Below the pieces are notes generated by a model that made no database searches, had not been told where the DNA came from, and saw only the letters and a list, made by a program, of their open reading frames with translations. From an uncultured Chloroflexales bacterium (GTDB lineage Bacteria; Chloroflexota; Chloroflexia; Chloroflexales; Chloroflexaceae), in contig CALCJV010000046.1 in NCBI GenBank assembly GCA_937967405.1, positions 1-43,015 of the forward strand: a stretch of DNA of 43,015 bases, given 5' to 3'. This document shows, one piece after another, positions 15,323 to 23,610 of this stretch. The translations under genes and the position numbers were made by a program. The first letter of the stretch is position 1; the number at the start of each line of letters is the position of its first letter.

Positions 15323-18028
15323 CTAGCGGGTACCGATTACATCATCGTCAATGATCGAGATCGAGGTACTCGTTATCGCGCCGAGCTGAATGTCGCCCTG
15401 TGCGTTGTTGAGGAGCAACAGGAAGTTGCGGGTTCCGTCGCGGATCGTATTGTTGATGATCGTGATGCTAATCGTCTGGGTCTGGGAGATGCCCGGCCCA
15501 AACGTCAAAATTCCGGTTATGTCTTCATAATCGCGTGCGATCTGGGCCGATTGGGGCAGGGTGCGGTACTCGACGGTGGACGTGTAGCGCACGGCGTTGC
15601 TCAGCGAAACTTCCACCGCGAGCACACCTGCATCTTCGCGGACCGAGATGGTGGGACGAGCAAATGCGACCTCAGTCGGTGCACCCTGCACATAGGGCAG
15701 GAACAAGCGTTGATTGAGCTGGTTCCCGTTGCGAATTCGCACAACGGCTTGGCTCGGCTGGGCGAGGGTCGCCTCGCTCTGCGGATCACTCAGGAACACC
15801 TCAAACTGGCGATCCTCGCTCACAAATGGATCGCGGGTGATCGTGGTGGTGACGACTCGCGTGAGCGTGGTGGGTGTGAATACGCCGCTAAACTGCTGAA
15901 GCGCAGTCGTATCAAACGTAACCCGCCGGTCTATTGGGACATAGTCACGATTGGCTACAGCAGTTCCGTCGCGGCTGCGGATCAGCACGCTAAAGTCGGT
16001 CTCGGGGCGGGCGGTTACAAAAGCCGAGATGGTGATGCGGGCAACGCTTTGACCTGCGGCAACCACAAACTCAGATGCCTCTAAACGCACGGCGGGATAG
16101 GCTTCGTCATCGGCGATTGTAACTTCGTGGCGCACCGGTTCGCCGAGCACGCCATTTTCAGGATTGCTCAACACCACCTCGAAGGTGCGCGGATTCGGAT
16201 CAATCGTGTAGTTGTTGAGGATTTCGACCTCAATCGTTTGCGTCACGGTGCCGGGCGTGAAGGTAAGTGTGCCATTCACGGTGCGGTAATCTTCACCGGC
16301 AACAGCGGTCAGCGGCGCGGTGGCATAGCGCACGGTAATCTCTTGCGGCGAGGGTGCACTCAGCCGGACTTCGAGGCGTTTGAAACCCGCATTCTCACGC
16401 ACGGAGCTATTGGCAGCGGCGAAGGTAATATTCGGGCCGTCGTTGTCTTGAATGACCATAAACGCGATCTGCCCCGATTCAGCAATGCCCACACTATTGG
16501 TTGGGCGGGCGTTGCTCAGGGTAAGCGTATACGTGCGATTGGTCTGATCTAGCTCATTGTCAATCGTTTGGATTGCAATGTTTTGCGGGCGTACATTACC
16601 GGCTGCAAACGTGAGCGTGCCATTGAGCGGATCAACAATTGTGAAATCCCTGCCCACGACATCAGTGCCGGTATCTATGCTATAGTCTACCTGTGTTTCG
16701 ACAATGCTCGCCGGATTGAGGCGCACCTGAAAGCTCAGCCGCCGTCCTTCCGGGCCCGTCTGGCCCGTCGCCGAGAAGAGCGCGATCCCATCATCATCTT
16801 GGATCGTAATCTGGGTCTGATTGGGGGTCCCAATGGCAACCCGTCCGGGGTTGTCAGGATCAGGGATTAAGCGCACGCTGAAGGATTCCTGCGGCTCCTG
16901 CACGCCATCGTCGCGGATCAGAATATTAAATGATCCTGAGATCATGTCTGAATTGAAGACCAGTGCGGTGCTCGGCACGGTGAAATCTGGACCCGATGTT
17001 GCGCTGCCCCCCTCCAGCAGTTCGAGGCGCAGGCGTACCTGTTCGCCGCGGGCGGGCGGGTAGTTCAGGCGCACGGGCAAGCGTAATGGACCCCCGTTTT
17101 CAAGCACCGTATAGGTCGTTTGTTCAAAGCGGGCAATCGAAAAATCGCTGTCGCGGATCGTCACCCGCACAAGGAGTTCTTGCTGACTGTTGGGAAAGCG
17201 CAACGTTTCGGGATTGAACAGGCGCACCAACAACACCTTCTCCACTTCGGGCACATCATCATCGAGGATGTCAATCACGATACGCTCGGAGCCACTGCCG
17301 CCAAAGGTCAATGTGCGCTGTGCAAAAGGGGTGAAGTCTACGCCCGCCACCGCGCAATCTTGATTGGCAGCAATATCGGTGGGGGAGCATGGCGCAAGCG
17401 CATACGTGAGGCGCACGGGCACACCCGCCGCCGGGCGGATGGTGAGGTTGATGATCGCTTCATCATCAGTACCTTCATTCACGATCACATTGCTTACTTC
17501 GAGCAGGGGGATCGGATCGTTCTCGACAATCGTGCCTGTCGCTTCGGCACGAGCGAGCGTCACGCTGGTGACCGCCCCACCACCGTCGGCAACGATCTGC
17601 GGATTCGAGAGCGTGATGCGAAACTGGAGATTATCGGGTCGGTATACGTCATTGCCAAGTGTCGTAACCGTAATCAGTCGCTCGGTGATCCCCGTTGTGA
17701 AGGTCAGGGTTCCAGATGCTGCGAGGTAATCGAACGGCTGTCGGGCCGACACGTCCTGCGTAGCATAATCCACCGTCAGCACAGCATTCGCGGGCGGGGC
17801 TTGATCAAGGCGCACCGCAAAGGTAATCTGGGCTGTTTGGTTAGTATTGACTTCATTGCCTTCGGCATCATTAATTGAGAAGGCAAAGGCCGCCTGAAGC
17901 ACGCTGGCGGGCTCGCTCAGGGCCGCACTACTCGACTGTGCGGCGGGAGCAAGCACCGGCATACCGAGCAAACACACGATCAACAGGAGTTGCCAGCGGA
18001 AAGCGATTTTGAAACGTGGATTGTCCAT
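15323..18028 (-). CDS. Large secreted Calx-beta repeat protein
   Basis: 901 aa from the ATG at 18028 (AAGGA at 7-nt spacing; an ATG at 18049 lacks a ribosome site). A signal peptide (about 12-35, LLLIVCLLGMPVLAPAAQ) is followed by about seven Calx-beta-type domains of about 120 residues. Each has the pattern of an early VxExxG/FxxxxS segment, VxYATxD, a GTLTFxxG box, and a closing LSNP stretch (for example ASGTLTFTTG, VNGTLTFTPG, ITGILTFGPG). The C-terminal domain follows RLFLPYVQG. Such domains bind Ca2+ and act in adhesion or matrix. It begins 49 nt after the membrane kinase gene on the same strand. Confidence 0.9.
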   Translation of the reverse strand: MDNPRFKIAFRWQLLLIVCLLGMPVLAPAAQSSSAALSEPASVLQAAFAFSINDAEGNEVNTNQTAQITFAVRLDQAPPANAVLTVDYATQDVSARQPFDYLAASGTLTFTTGITERLITVTTLGNDVYRPDNLQFRITLSNPQIVADGGGAVTSVTLARAEATGTIVENDPIPLLEVSNVIVNEGTDDEAIINLTIRPAAGVPVRLTYALAPCSPTDIAANQDCAVAGVDFTPFAQRTLTFGGSGSERIVIDILDDDVPEVEKVLLVRLFNPETLRFPNSQQELLVRVTIRDSDFSIARFEQTTYTVLENGGPLRLPVRLNYPPARGEQVRLRLELLEGGSATSGPDFTVPSTALVFNSDMISGSFNILIRDDGVQEPQESFSVRLIPDPDNPGRVAIGTPNQTQITIQDDDGIALFSATGQTGPEGRRLSFQVRLNPASIVETQVDYSIDTGTDVVGRDFTIVDPLNGTLTFAAGNVRPQNIAIQTIDNELDQTNRTYTLTLSNARPTNSVGIAESGQIAFMVIQDNDGPNITFAAANSSVRENAGFKRLEVRLSAPSPQEITVRYATAPLTAVAGEDYRTVNGTLTFTPGTVTQTIEVEILNNYTIDPNPRTFEVVLSNPENGVLGEPVRHEVTIADDEAYPAVRLEASEFVVAAGQSVARITISAFVTARPETDFSVLIRSRDGTAVANRDYVPIDRRVTFDTTALQQFSGVFTPTTLTRVVTTTITRDPFVSEDRQFEVFLSDPQSEATLAQPSQAVVRIRNGNQLNQRLFLPYVQGAPTEVAFARPTISVREDAGVLAVEVSLSNAVRYTSTVEYRTLPQSAQIARDYEDITGILTFGPGISQTQTISITIINNTIRDGTRNFLLLLNNAQGDIQLGAITSTSISIIDDDVIGTR

Positions 18029-18077
18029 AAAGCCATCCTTACATTGCATTGAAATAACCGATATAAATGCGCCTAAT

Positions 18078-20177
18078 TTAGCCGATCAACAGGTACACAC
18101 TAAGAATTCCGATAATGATGATCAGGACTCCCATCACGATAAGCGTTAACACCCACCTCCAATCCAACAAACGCCAGTCATTGGGCAATACATTCTCAAA
18201 GCCATAGATTGTCACCCGATACAAATCCTGCTCATTGGGCTGCACCGCCCCTAGATCAAACACCACATCCGTCGTTGGCATAAACCGGATCGTTAGCTCA
18301 CACAGCACCACCCGCGCATCATCGTTGATCGCCTGTTGGGCCTGCTCAATCATTGCCCGCACATGCGGAATCTCAAACCACTCACGCCGCCACACATCCA
18401 TCTGCGGATTGGGTGTATCCGCCGGACACGTTGCCTGCTCTTGGTAAATCTGATGCACGGTGCAGTGCTGCAAGAGCCATGCCTCATTGATGACATCCAG
18501 ATCATCCTGCTCATTGAAGTCGTAAGCAGTGCGTTGCCAGCGAAATGCCTGTTGGCGGATTAGCCGCCCCACCCCATCGCAGCGTTCGCAAATGATCCCC
18601 CCGTGCCCATTACAATCGGGACACGGCACAAGAACCCGCTCGGTGCGGGTCGTGGTCGGGATTGGCGGCGGGTCGGCGACAACCGCACTCGTACCGCTAC
18701 TCACCGCATTGCCAAGATTGCCGCTGACGGCACGCCGCCGACGCGAGCGCGGTGGCTCTGGCAACTCGGCCGGCACTTCTACCTCACGGGTTTCATAGAT
18801 CCGCCCTTTGCCTTCGCAGCGTGGACAGATGCGCTTACCGCGCCCGTTACAGTCTTCACAGGCGGCAACATGCATTGAGCCGGGCAGCATTGCCAAGCCG
18901 CCGTCTTCGCTGACAATGCTGGTTGGTGCATCCAGCGCAACCTGCCAGCGATCCCGCACGGTATCCAGCGGCAACGGGCGGTTATGATAATCTGGCTCCT
19001 CCAGTTGCTCTGCTGGGCCGCGCTGCTCATACAGCACCCGTAACTGGTAGAAATACAGATTGCGATTCTGGATGCGATGCACCCGCGCCAAACGGCCAAG
19101 TAGGCGGCGGCGCAGGAATCCTTGCTGCGCCCACTGATCTAAAATACGCGAAATCGTTTCGGGATGTTGCATCTGATTGGCGCGTTCTTGGGCCTTTAGA
19201 ACCAATGCCCGCGCAAGGCGGGGACCAAGAGCTTCCTCGACGGGATCGGGTTCACGGTCATCGGGCAACAAGCCGACTGGCACTGCCGCCGCTGGTGTGG
19301 GGCTGCCAGTGCCCTGCTCGGCGCAGGTGGCAATGCGATGGCGGTGTAGGATGCGTTCAAGGTCATCGGCGGCGAGCGTCGCCTGTGGGTAACGCTGGGC
19401 GGGATCGGGCGCGAGCAAGGTTGCCAGCACACGATCCACTTCCGCCGGAATATTGCGTGCGCCGCGTTCGCGCAGGGGCGGCGGCGCACCCGGAAGGCGG
19501 TAGGGCGGGGTCAGGTTTTCTTCCCACGGCAGATCGCCCACCAGCATCACATACAGCACTGCGCCTAAGCCGAAAATATCCGATAGCGGCGTGACGGCTG
19601 TCGCGGAACGGGTATGTTCTGGGGACCAGTAGCCGGGCGTGCCCATAATCGTAGATTGTACCGTGAGCTTATCGGCGTGGTTGGTCACGTCACGGGCAAT
19701 CCCGAAATCGGTGAGCAAGGCTCGCCCGCCTGCCTGTTCGAGCAGGATGTTGCCGGGCGAAATATCGCGGTGGATGACATTGTGGCTATGGGCATAATCG
19801 AGGGCATGGGCAATTTGACGAAAGATGCTAACTGCTTCGGGGAGAGCGATTTTGCCGTGCCGTTCGAGGTAGTGTTGCAACGACGAACCATTGATATATT
19901 CGAAGATAGTATAGTGAAACTGCCCGCGCCCTTGCGGAGTTGGATAGATGCCGTAATCATACACCTGCACGATGTTGGGGTGGCGCAGCTGGCTGGCAAC
20001 TTGGGCCTCGCGTTGGAAGCGTTCTATCGTCTCCGAATCGTGGGCAACCAAAATTTTGACGGCCACACGCCGTTGCGCTAGAAAGGCGTGGCGAGCAAGC
20101 CAAACCTCACTCGTAGCCCCCCGTCCGATTTTGCGCTCTAGCCGATAGTTGCCAATTTGCTGTGGTATACTGCTCAT
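18078..20177 (-). CDS. Membrane Ser/Thr protein kinase with DnaJ-type zinc ribbons
   Basis: 699 aa. The kinase domain (about residues 11-275) has the glycine loop [10 protein letters not shown]41 in VAVKIL, the catalytic loop HRDISPGN, and TDFGIAR (DFG). A helical region follows. Then come four CxxCxGxG motifs: [24 protein letters not shown] and CERCDGVG. This is the zinc-ribbon arrangement of DnaJ, but split in two pairs by about 60 residues that include RSRRRR. One C-terminal transmembrane helix (about 672-697) anchors it, so kinase and zinc parts face the cytoplasm. The catalytic-loop Lys is Ser, as in some bacterial kinases. Start: ATG at 20177 (AGGA close upstream); an ATG at 20192 is possible. 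Confidence 0.85.
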   Translation of the reverse strand: MSSIPQQIGNYRLERKIGRGATSEVWLARHAFLAQRRVAVKILVAHDSETIERFQREAQVASQLRHPNIVQVYDYGIYPTPQGRGQFHYTIFEYINGSSLQHYLERHGKIALPEAVSIFRQIAHALDYAHSHNVIHRDISPGNILLEQAGGRALLTDFGIARDVTNHADKLTVQSTIMGTPGYWSPEHTRSATAVTPLSDIFGLGAVLYVMLVGDLPWEENLTPPYRLPGAPPPLRERGARNIPAEVDRVLATLLAPDPAQRYPQATLAADDLERILHRHRIATCAEQGTGSPTPAAAVPVGLLPDDREPDPVEEALGPRLARALVLKAQERANQMQHPETISRILDQWAQQGFLRRRLLGRLARVHRIQNRNLYFYQLRVLYEQRGPAEQLEEPDYHNRPLPLDTVRDRWQVALDAPTSIVSEDGGLAMLPGSMHVAACEDCNGRGKRICPRCEGKGRIYETREVEVPAELPEPPRSRRRRAVSGNLGNAVSSGTSAVVADPPPIPTTTRTERVLVPCPDCNGHGGIICERCDGVGRLIRQQAFRWQRTAYDFNEQDDLDVINEAWLLQHCTVHQIYQEQATCPADTPNPQMDVWRREWFEIPHVRAMIEQAQQAINDDARVVLCELTIRFMPTTDVVFDLGAVQPNEQDLYRVTIYGFENVLPNDWRLLDWRWVLTLIVMGVLIIIIGILSVYLLIG

Positions 20178-20251
20178 ATGTCCTGCCAACATCGGGGGAG
20201 ATGAACCATTTTTCGTTCAGCACAAATGTAAAAAACCCCACTCCTCTCTCC

Positions 20252-20257
20252 AGTATA
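20252..20257 (-). promoter_or_regulatory. Extended -10 promoter of the kinase gene
   Basis: Minus strand TGGTATACT (TGn plus TATACT), about 75 nt upstream of the kinase start. It is divergent from the promoter of the DUF151 gene. Confidence 0.55.
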
Positions 20258-20269
20258 CCATAGCAAGGC

Positions 20270-20299
20270 TTGACGTAGAGGTGATCAGCGTGTTACTAT
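20270..20299 (+). promoter_or_regulatory. Promoter of the bifunctional-nuclease gene
   Basis: TTGACG (20270-20275), 18-bp spacer, TACTAT (20294-20299), about 100 nt upstream of the ATG. Confidence 0.55.
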
Positions 20300-20397
20300 A
20301 TCCAATATCTTACAAGACACTTCCTTATGAGTTGGCAGAGGACAGTTTTCTATTTCTAATTGAAGCCATTCTGCTCGCCCCAATGAAAGGTCAGCCG

Positions 20398-20964
20398 ATG
20401 ATACGAGTATCTGTTGACAGCATTCGTGTAAGCCTGCTTACCCAACATCGTGTTGTGGTGCTCCGTGAGGCCGATAGCCGCCATTATATCCCGATCTGGA
20501 TTGGGCCCTTTGAAGCCGATGCGATTGCCATGGCGATTCAGGGCCACGAACCTCAGCGTCCGCTCACGCACGATCTGCTCAAGGCAACAATCCTCGATCT
20601 TGGCGGCAGCGTCAATCATATCCTCATCAGTGATATTCAGGATAACACCTTCTTTGCCCGCATTGTCGTTGAGCAAAACGGGCGCACGATTGAGATTGAC
20701 TCCCGCCCCAGTGATGCCATTGCGCTTGCAGTGCGAGTGGATGTGCCGATCTTTGTTGAAAATCACGTCCTTGAACAGGCTGGCGTGGTGTTCGATGAAG
20801 ATGAACAGCCTTCACTCGATCTCCCTGCGGATGATGCCACTCCGTCTAGCACAGCTCCCCCCAGCGATGCCTCAATTGAAGAGAGCGATATGTCGTTGTT
20901 CCGCGACTTTATCAATACGCTCGATCTTGACACGGACAAAAGCGATCCCGAACGTAATCAATAA
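20398..20964 (+). CDS. Bifunctional nuclease (BFN/DUF151) family protein
   Basis: 188 aa from the ATG at 20398 with AAAGG 7 nt upstream; the upstream in-frame ORF extension crosses the promoter and is not expected to be translated. The DUF151 core (about 1-135) has [34 protein letters not shown], and [12 protein letters not shown]. The C-terminal tail is acidic ([22 protein letters not shown]). Members have been called bifunctional nucleases in plants and appear widely in bacteria, often next to unrelated housekeeping genes. Function in Chloroflexota is unknown. Confidence 0.9.
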   Translation: MIRVSVDSIRVSLLTQHRVVVLREADSRHYIPIWIGPFEADAIAMAIQGHEPQRPLTHDLLKATILDLGGSVNHILISDIQDNTFFARIVVEQNGRTIEIDSRPSDAIALAVRVDVPIFVENHVLEQAGVVFDEDEQPSLDLPADDATPSSTAPPSDASIEESDMSLFRDFINTLDLDTDKSDPERNQ

Positions 20965-20971
20965 CCCAGCA

Positions 20972-20997
20972 AGCGGGGATGGCTAACCATTCCCGCT
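20972..20997 (+). terminator. Stem-loop after the DUF151 gene
   Basis: AGCGGGGATGG, loop CTAA, CCATTCCCGCT: an 11-bp stem with one G-U pair. It begins 8 nt after the stop codon. There is no U-tract, so it may terminate inefficiently or protect the 3' end. Confidence 0.5.
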
Positions 20998-21077
20998 CAT
21001 TGGGCCAATATCTATGCCCGGATCCACACCCTCAAACTGCCTCTTGTGTGGCAAGAGTTGCCACGCCCCATATGAAA

Positions 21078-21119
21078 AGAACGCAAAGTTATCCCCAATT
21101 GGGGATAACTTTGCGTTCT
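21078..21119. repeat. 42-bp perfect palindrome
   Basis: Positions 21078-21098 are the exact reverse complement of 21099-21119, with no spacer. It includes GTTATCCCC and its mirror GGGGATAAC around a central AATT. Each half contains TTATCCCCA, one mismatch from the DnaA box. On the minus strand the stem is followed by TTTC, so a terminator for the VanW gene is an alternative reading. Confidence 0.95.
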
Positions 21120-21120
21120 C

Positions 21121-21149
21121 TGTGGATAACTTATTCGCGCTGTGGACAA
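21121..21149 (-). other. Two DnaA-box-like sites
   Basis: Minus strand TTATCCACA (21129-21121, exact consensus) and TTGTCCACA (21149-21141), two helical turns apart. TTATCAACA (one mismatch) also lies at 21391-21399 on the plus strand. Together with the palindrome they form a cluster in a 530-bp gap (20965-21496) that has no convincing gene. Confidence 0.5.
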
Positions 21150-21496
21150 CATGCAGCCTTCCCCTCAGAACCCGTCCGTTTTCCCCGTTCTGGCGTGCAT
21201 AGTCTGTCGAAAATGTGCGGATCGATCTGTACAGCATGCGGCGATTACGGAGACTCTCCGTATCTATCCTGATCTCATCCCTGTCTATCCCCAGCCAATC
21301 CCGATCAGCCCCAGCCGATCCCGATGCGCTCCAAGCGGCACAATCAACACAATCCACAGCCCTACGATTACGACTGTTTTCTTCTTCATCTTATCAACAT
21401 GGATCGAATAGGAACTAGCTTTGGGGAAACTGGGTATAACGCGGCGCACGCATGAGCGTGTATTGCGTGCACCGTATATGGGGTATGAGCGGCGGG

Positions 21497-23281
21497 TCAG
21501 TTCTCAGCACTCACGCTTGGCGCAATGCTGGCCTCAAAGGTCGGCATGGATACTGGCGTGGCTGGCGTGTCCCCGTCTGGGGTTGGCTCTAACGTGGCTG
21601 GGGCATCAAGCGGCGGTTCGCCTGCATCTTCGGGGAGCACGGTGGCTTCAGAGGTGGGTGTCGCCTGAGTTAATCCATCATCTGCTGGCTCTGGCGGCTC
21701 AGCTGGCTCAGTTGGGGGAGCTGGCTCCTCTTGATCTGGAGTAGGGGGTGCCGTAGCATCCGGCGTGGGTGTTTCAGTTGGCGTTTCGGTCGGGGTTTCA
21801 GTTGGCGTTTCGGTTGGGGTTTCAGTTGGCGTTTCAGTCGGGGTTTCTGTTGCCTCTGGCCCGTGGCGAATTACGCCCGGCACCGGTGGGTAACGGCTGA
21901 AGGTCTGATCGGTGTGACGGACGGTTCCATCTGAGCCGATAATCTGGCGCACAATCGTCACATCGTAGCCGAGCGCAGCTTCACGCACAACTTCTTCTGT
22001 GTTCGGCTCTAGGGTCTCATCAAGGATGCGAATGATGGGCGGCTCGCTTGCGGCCGTGATGATTGGGCGAACCTGCACTGTAGCGTCGCTCATGTGCCCC
22101 CACAGCTCGACGCGCACTACATCGGCGGCATAGTCAGGGTAGGCGCGGATGTGCAGGGGGTAGCCACTGCTGTTGCGCCAGCGTAAGTCTTGCCAGCCTT
22201 CTTCATCCGCATACACTGCCGCCTCGATGCCCGGCTGTCCCGCAAAGAAGTTCAGGAAGTAGCTATGCTGATGGCGTTCGGTAATCTCCATGCCACTCCA
22301 CAGGGCGGCATCATACAGGGCACTGGAGACTTGGCAGATGCCGCCTCCCATAATCGGTACAATCATGTCGTTAATGATGCCCAACCCATCCACGAAGCCA
22401 TTATCAGCACTGATCGTACCAATCGCGGCGAGGAACGATAGCTCTGCACCGGCGGGTACAACCAAGCCATCAATCAAGTGGGCTGCAAGGATGATGTTCG
22501 CACTCTCTGGGCGTGTGCCGCCGTAGAGGGGCGTGCTAGCGGTGGCCAGTAGCGTGAAGGCAGGCACTGGCGCAAAGGCACTTGCGGGTACGTCGTTCAG
22601 ACGGGCGAGATCATAGCCGAGTCGCCCTAGCCGGATTGCGGCGGGTTGCCCATTGGACGCAGGGTGATACTCCATCCGTGCCCGCTCGAAGTATTGCACA
22701 AAATAACGTTGACCTTCAATCTGCTCTACGAGTGGTACTGAGAGCGGCCGTCCAAATAGTTGTTCGCCCCTATGGTTATCGTAGTAAGGTGCGAATGCCT
22801 CGAAAATCTGCTGTGCGGGGCGTAGCACACGTAACGATCTGCCGCCGGGCATGCTCAGCGTGCCCGAAATGATTGCGGCTTGACGTACCTGCTCAAAGGC
22901 GGGTTCACTGCGGGTGCGGGTCAGTTCGGAGCCGATGTCGGTCAAGTGGACTTGCCCGATGCCGGTGGTCGGATCGAAGTGCCACTCCATGCGTGCTCGC
23001 TCGAAGTATTGCACCGTCATGCCGGTGTGGGTGTCAGTGATCAGTTCGGTGATCGGAAAGCCGAATATTTCAATGCCGCCGTTGTTGGTGTAGTAGCTGA
23101 GGAATGCGCCGCCGAGATTATGCCCCGTCGCTTCGTAGTAGCGAAAGGGACCACCCAGCCGGATCGTCTCTTCAACCGGTTGGGCTTGGGTGAAGTTCGA
23201 GCCGATCAGAAAGGTGGCAAAGAGCAGGATTGGGATCGCCATGCCAGCTACGAAACGTGCCAATGAGTGTTTAGAGAGCAT
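21497..23281 (-). CDS. Secreted VanW-family protein with TPTE repeat tail
   Basis: 594 aa from the ATG at 23281 (GGGAAG 7 nt upstream; an ATG at 23320 has no ribosome site). A signal peptide (about 8-33, AGMAIPILLFATFLIG) leads to two copies of a surface repeat with GFPITEL and VQYFERARMEWHF / VQYFERARMEYHP. The VanW domain (about 255-400) carries GGGICQVSSALYDAALWSGMEITER. A G5-like segment (VREAALGYDVTIVRQ) follows. The C-terminal 130 residues are Thr/Pro/Glu-rich low complexity, starting with seven or so TPTE units. VanW proteins are found with vancomycin resistance in some genera, but many are cell-wall proteins of unknown role. Probably envelope-associated. Confidence 0.85.
   Translation of the reverse strand: MLSKHSLARFVAGMAIPILLFATFLIGSNFTQAQPVEETIRLGGPFRYYEATGHNLGGAFLSYYTNNGGIEIFGFPITELITDTHTGMTVQYFERARMEWHFDPTTGIGQVHLTDIGSELTRTRSEPAFEQVRQAAIISGTLSMPGGRSLRVLRPAQQIFEAFAPYYDNHRGEQLFGRPLSVPLVEQIEGQRYFVQYFERARMEYHPASNGQPAAIRLGRLGYDLARLNDVPASAFAPVPAFTLLATASTPLYGGTRPESANIILAAHLIDGLVVPAGAELSFLAAIGTISADNGFVDGLGIINDMIVPIMGGGICQVSSALYDAALWSGMEITERHQHSYFLNFFAGQPGIEAAVYADEEGWQDLRWRNSSGYPLHIRAYPDYAADVVRVELWGHMSDATVQVRPIITAASEPPIIRILDETLEPNTEEVVREAALGYDVTIVRQIIGSDGTVRHTDQTFSRYPPVPGVIRHGPEATETPTETPTETPTETPTETPTETPTETPTPDATAPPTPDQEEPAPPTEPAEPPEPADDGLTQATPTSEATVLPEDAGEPPLDAPATLEPTPDGDTPATPVSMPTFEASIAPSVSAEN
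21764..21853 (-). repeat. 12-bp tandem repeat coding for TPTE
   Basis: About seven units of GTTTCAGTTGGC (plus strand) with G/C and C/G third-position changes. It lies inside the VanW gene and codes for the extended Thr/Pro spacer. Confidence 0.9.
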
Positions 23282-23386
23282 CGTTTTTCTTCCCAGCGAT
23301 AGAGTGCAGTTCCTTCGCATTGCTTAAGGAGCCAAGTTATTCAGGCAGCAAACAATCGCTGTTTCGCCCAATATCTGCCCTTAGCT

Positions 23387-23392
23387 ATTATA
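23387..23392 (-). promoter_or_regulatory. Candidate -10 of the VanW gene
   Basis: Minus strand TATAAT about 105 nt upstream of the ATG at 23281; -35 not convincing. The rest of the gap 23282-23540 shows no gene. Confidence 0.4.
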
Positions 23393-23542
23393 CCGCTTGT
23401 TCGGCGCAGATTGGTCATCCGCCCGGCTGATTTCTGGCTCAGATCGGGCTGATCTGGGGCTGAGACAGATGCAGAAGGTCGCCTGCTGGAGGATGTGGTC
23501 GCTGCACCGCAACAAGATTGATCCGTTACCTGCGTGTGCCGA

Positions 23543-23571
23543 TTGCCAGAAGTGGCTCCTACTGGTACAGT
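23543..23571 (+). promoter_or_regulatory. Promoter of the amidohydrolase gene
   Basis: TTGCCA (23543-23548), 17-bp spacer, TACAGT (23566-23571) with TG one base before it (extended -10). About 40 nt upstream of the ATG. Confidence 0.6.
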
Positions 23572-23610
23572 AGAGAGCATAGTGCGTTGCTGTCTGGTAA
23601 GGAATGCCTC

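Noticed and set aside
21078..21399. Calling the region a proven origin of replication
   Set aside because: dnaA, dnaN or other usual neighbours are absent and skew could not be computed; it is kept as a candidate only.
20965..21496. Small ORFs in the palindrome region
   Set aside because: They lack ribosome sites, include the palindrome in frame and show no recognisable domain; more likely non-coding.
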